Shown here one piece after another: positions 38,521-39,651 of a stretch of DNA of 39,651 nt. Source of the stretch: Methylomonas rivi. Its GTDB lineage: Bacteria > Pseudomonadota > Gammaproteobacteria > Methylococcales > Methylomonadaceae. Position 1 is the stretch's first letter; every line of letters starts with the position of its first letter. A model generated the notes under the pieces. That model was not told the DNA's origin. It saw nothing but the letters and a program-made list of their open reading frames with translations, and ran no database searches. The DNA lies in the NCBI RefSeq assembly GCF_024505165.1, contig NZ_JANIBK010000026.1, positions 1-39,651 on the forward strand. Direction: 5' to 3'. Both the position numbers and the translations under genes were made by a program.

Positions 38521-39057
38521 ATGAGTATTGATGACAACAATAACGAATCAGAAACCCAAAACCAAACGGAACAACCCGAGCAACCTGCACCCCAAAGCAA
38601 CGAGACTCTTGAAACAGCTCAAAAGACTGCCGGTAATTTGGTAGCCACTTTACTTGAACTGAAAGAATCGAATCCTAAAGTTTTCTTTGGCGGCATTGGC
38701 GCAATCGTTTTAATCTTCTTGATTATGATCATGTCCGGCGGTTCTGATCCAAAAATACCGGTGCATCAAGCCAAAGCCATTGTTCCCGGTCAAAGTTATG
38801 TATTGAAAAGCGCCAACGCCTACGACCCGACCGCAACCATTCGTTTAGTCGCCGTACCCGGTTCCATGGCCGCATATGACGATACCGAGGAAGCGGACCG
38901 CGAAGGCGCTTGCAAACATATGCCGCAAGGCACTCCGGTTAAAGCCATTCAATCCCAAGACGCTTACGGCAAAAAAGATGTATTTGTAGAAGTGGAAATG
39001 ACCTCTGGCGAATGCGAAGGCAAGCGCGGCTGGGCATTGGCAATCGATTTACAATAA
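38521..39057 (+). CDS. Single-pass membrane protein with periplasmic domain, function unknown
   Basis: A 178-residue protein from the ATG at 38521 (MSIDDNNNES), with AGAGGAC upstream at good spacing. The N-terminal 60 residues are acidic and rich in Gln, Glu, Asn and Pro, probably disordered and cytoplasmic. A membrane helix follows (GGIGAIVLIFLIMIMSGG, about residues 57-75), then a domain of about 100 residues with GQSYVLKSANAYDPTATIRLVAVPGS, a cysteine pair (CKHMPQGTPVKAI and SGECEGKRGWAL) and a C-terminal GWALAIDL. The last domain looks SH3-like. I do not recognise it. Confidence 0.7.
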   Translation: MSIDDNNNESETQNQTEQPEQPAPQSNETLETAQKTAGNLVATLLELKESNPKVFFGGIGAIVLIFLIMIMSGGSDPKIPVHQAKAIVPGQSYVLKSANAYDPTATIRLVAVPGSMAAYDDTEEADREGACKHMPQGTPVKAIQSQDAYGKKDVFVEVEMTSGECEGKRGWALAIDLQ

Positions 39058-39072
39058 TTTTTTAAAAAAATA

Positions 39073-39100
39073 TTGACGCAAAAAATATTTTATTTATAAT
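39073..39100 (+). promoter_or_regulatory. Sigma-70 promoter of the tRNA genes
   Basis: TTGACG (39073-39078) and TATAAT (39095-39100), 16 bases apart, precede tRNA-Gly. Both hexamers are near perfect. The following GCACGAATCG is GC-containing and may include a stringent discriminator. Confidence 0.75.
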
Positions 39101-39118
39101 GCACGAATCGAAAGCAAA

Positions 39119-39193
<75 letters not shown>

Positions 39194-39198
39194 AATTC

Positions 39199-39230
39199 AA
39201 AAAAGCCGCGTAGTTCGCGGCTTTTTTATT
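39199..39230 (+). terminator. Intrinsic terminator between the two tRNA genes
   Basis: GCCGCG (39205-39210) pairs with CGCGGC (39216-39221) around TAGTT, flanked by A6 and T6. It would end tRNA-Gly transcription, yet it lies only 10 bases before tRNA-Cys. Confidence 0.85.
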
Positions 39231-39239
39231 TCGGACAAA

Positions 39240-39313
39240 GGCTGCGTAGCAAAGTGGTTATGCAGCGGCCTGCAAAGCCGTATACACCGGTTCGATTCCG
39301 GTCGCAGCCTCCA
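39240..39313 (+). tRNA. tRNA-Cys(GCA)
   Basis: Acceptor stem GGCTGCG pairs with CGCAGCC (39303-39309), then T and encoded CCA. The anticodon arm is CGGCCTGCAAAGCCG with GCA at 39272-39274; the T-arm is CCGGTTCGATTCCGG. 74 bases. The 3' end is a common integration site type, and an integrase gene follows. Confidence 0.97.
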
Positions 39314-39344
39314 TTAGTCGATTCAATACGGTTCAATAGAATAC

Positions 39345-39382
39345 AAAAACCCGCAAGTCATAAGGCTTAGCGGGTTTTTTAT
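39345..39382 (+). terminator. Intrinsic terminator after tRNA-Cys
   Basis: ACCCGC (39349-39354) and GCGGGT (39370-39375) pair, extended by flanking A and T runs; the T-tract runs to 39380. Confidence 0.8.
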
Positions 39383-39406
39383 TGTCCAGTGACATACAAT
39401 AAAAAT

Positions 39407-39517
39407 CAGTAACAGCTTGCAATTTATGCAGTAAGTTTTACAGTAACAGCAAAAAACCACTGTTACTGCATTCGGAGTTACTGCAAAGGGCTAAAGAATT
39501 ACTGACAGATGTTACTG
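39407..39517. repeat. Array of seven TTACTG/CAGTAA sites before and into the integrase gene
   Basis: CAGTAA occurs at 39407, 39429 and 39441, and its complement TTACTG at 39463, 39478, 39499 and 39512. Several sites extend to CAGTAACAG or CTGTTACTG. Spacings are 22, 12, 22, 15, 21 and 13 bases. Three copies point one way and four the other. This is consistent with arm-type integrase sites or an operator for integrase/excisionase regulation. Confidence 0.6.
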
Positions 39518-39651
39518 TTCGCAACGCCAAGCCGACCGAGAAAGACCAACGTTTAAACGACGGTAGCGGGCTTTATCTGCTCATCAAACCCAACGGTGCG
39601 AAATGGTGGCGCTTTGATTACAGCATCAACAGTAAGCGAAAAACGCTATCT
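39502..39651 (+). CDS. P4-type tyrosine integrase, N-terminal fragment (3' end outside window)
   Basis: The last 150 bases encode 50 residues ending at the window edge: TDVTVRNAKPTEKDQRLNDGSGLYLLIKPNGAKWWRFDYSINSKRKTLS (start quoted in part). This is the arm-binding DUF4102 domain at the N-terminus of P4-family integrases (VRNAKP, DGxGLYL, KWWRF). There is no ATG, GTG or TTG in frame between the upstream TAA near 39397 and the domain. I set the start at the CTG at 39502, which follows AAGGG at 39486-39490, but this is doubtful. Integrase follows tRNA-Cys on the same strand, the typical island edge. Confidence 0.8.
   Translation, partial: MTDVTVRNAKPTEKDQRLNDGSGLYLLIKPNGAKWWRFDYSINSKRKTLS

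Overview
The window looks like chromosome of a gammaproteobacterium with moderately high GC. The acpP-fabF-pabC-mltG-tmk-holB-pilZ-tatD order, the T4P-type PilZ, RlmG, an OmpR/EnvZ-like pair and c-type cytochromes fit gammaproteobacteria. A methanotroph of the Methylococcales is my best guess from overall protein flavour, but no methane-oxidation gene is present, so the genus is inference.

Layout. 1-915: 3' part of a phosphoenolpyruvate carboxylase gene. 1019-5904: an ABC permease / HlyD adaptor / TolC-type outer membrane protein / small membrane protein cluster; the ABC protein has a nucleotide-binding domain with every catalytic motif damaged. 6031-8169: a cytosolic diguanylate cyclase, a small ribbon-helix-helix-like protein, a gene-poor stretch and a short acidic protein. 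8476-11076: small exported proteins and redox proteins (membrane cytochrome b/c fusion, DUF2202 ferritin-like protein, Met/Gly/Gln-rich repeat protein, cytochrome c'-like protein), divergent from a two-component system at 11223-13246; a perfect 13-bp inverted repeat lies between the two arms. 13271-17939 (minus): GNAT protein, glutaredoxin/CcdA-like fusion, FtsH-type protease and flavin reductase.

17970-23042 (minus): lgt, prfB and lysS, with a three-gene accessory insert (DUF4160, DUF2442, NYN/LOTUS) between prfB and lysS and a start-less small membrane ORF after lysS. prfB lacks the usual programmed frameshift. 23174-25093: gloB and rlmG, convergent. 25140-25260: an orphan plus-strand terminator preceded by foldable sequence, a candidate small RNA. 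25264-31470 (minus): the acpP to tatD block for fatty acid synthesis, folate, cell wall, DNA replication and pilus functions. 31643-38325 (minus): a TolC/adaptor/RND efflux operon ending with a possible hotdog-fold protein. 38521-39054: a single-pass membrane protein.

39119-39651: tRNA-Gly and tRNA-Cys, then seven TTACTG/CAGTAA copies in about 110 bp and the start of a P4-type tyrosine integrase running off the window. This is very probably the left edge of an integrated island whose body lies outside. The most novel-looking items are the pseudo-ATPase ABC export cluster, the candidate sRNA, the integrase-proximal repeat array and the divergent redox/two-component locus.
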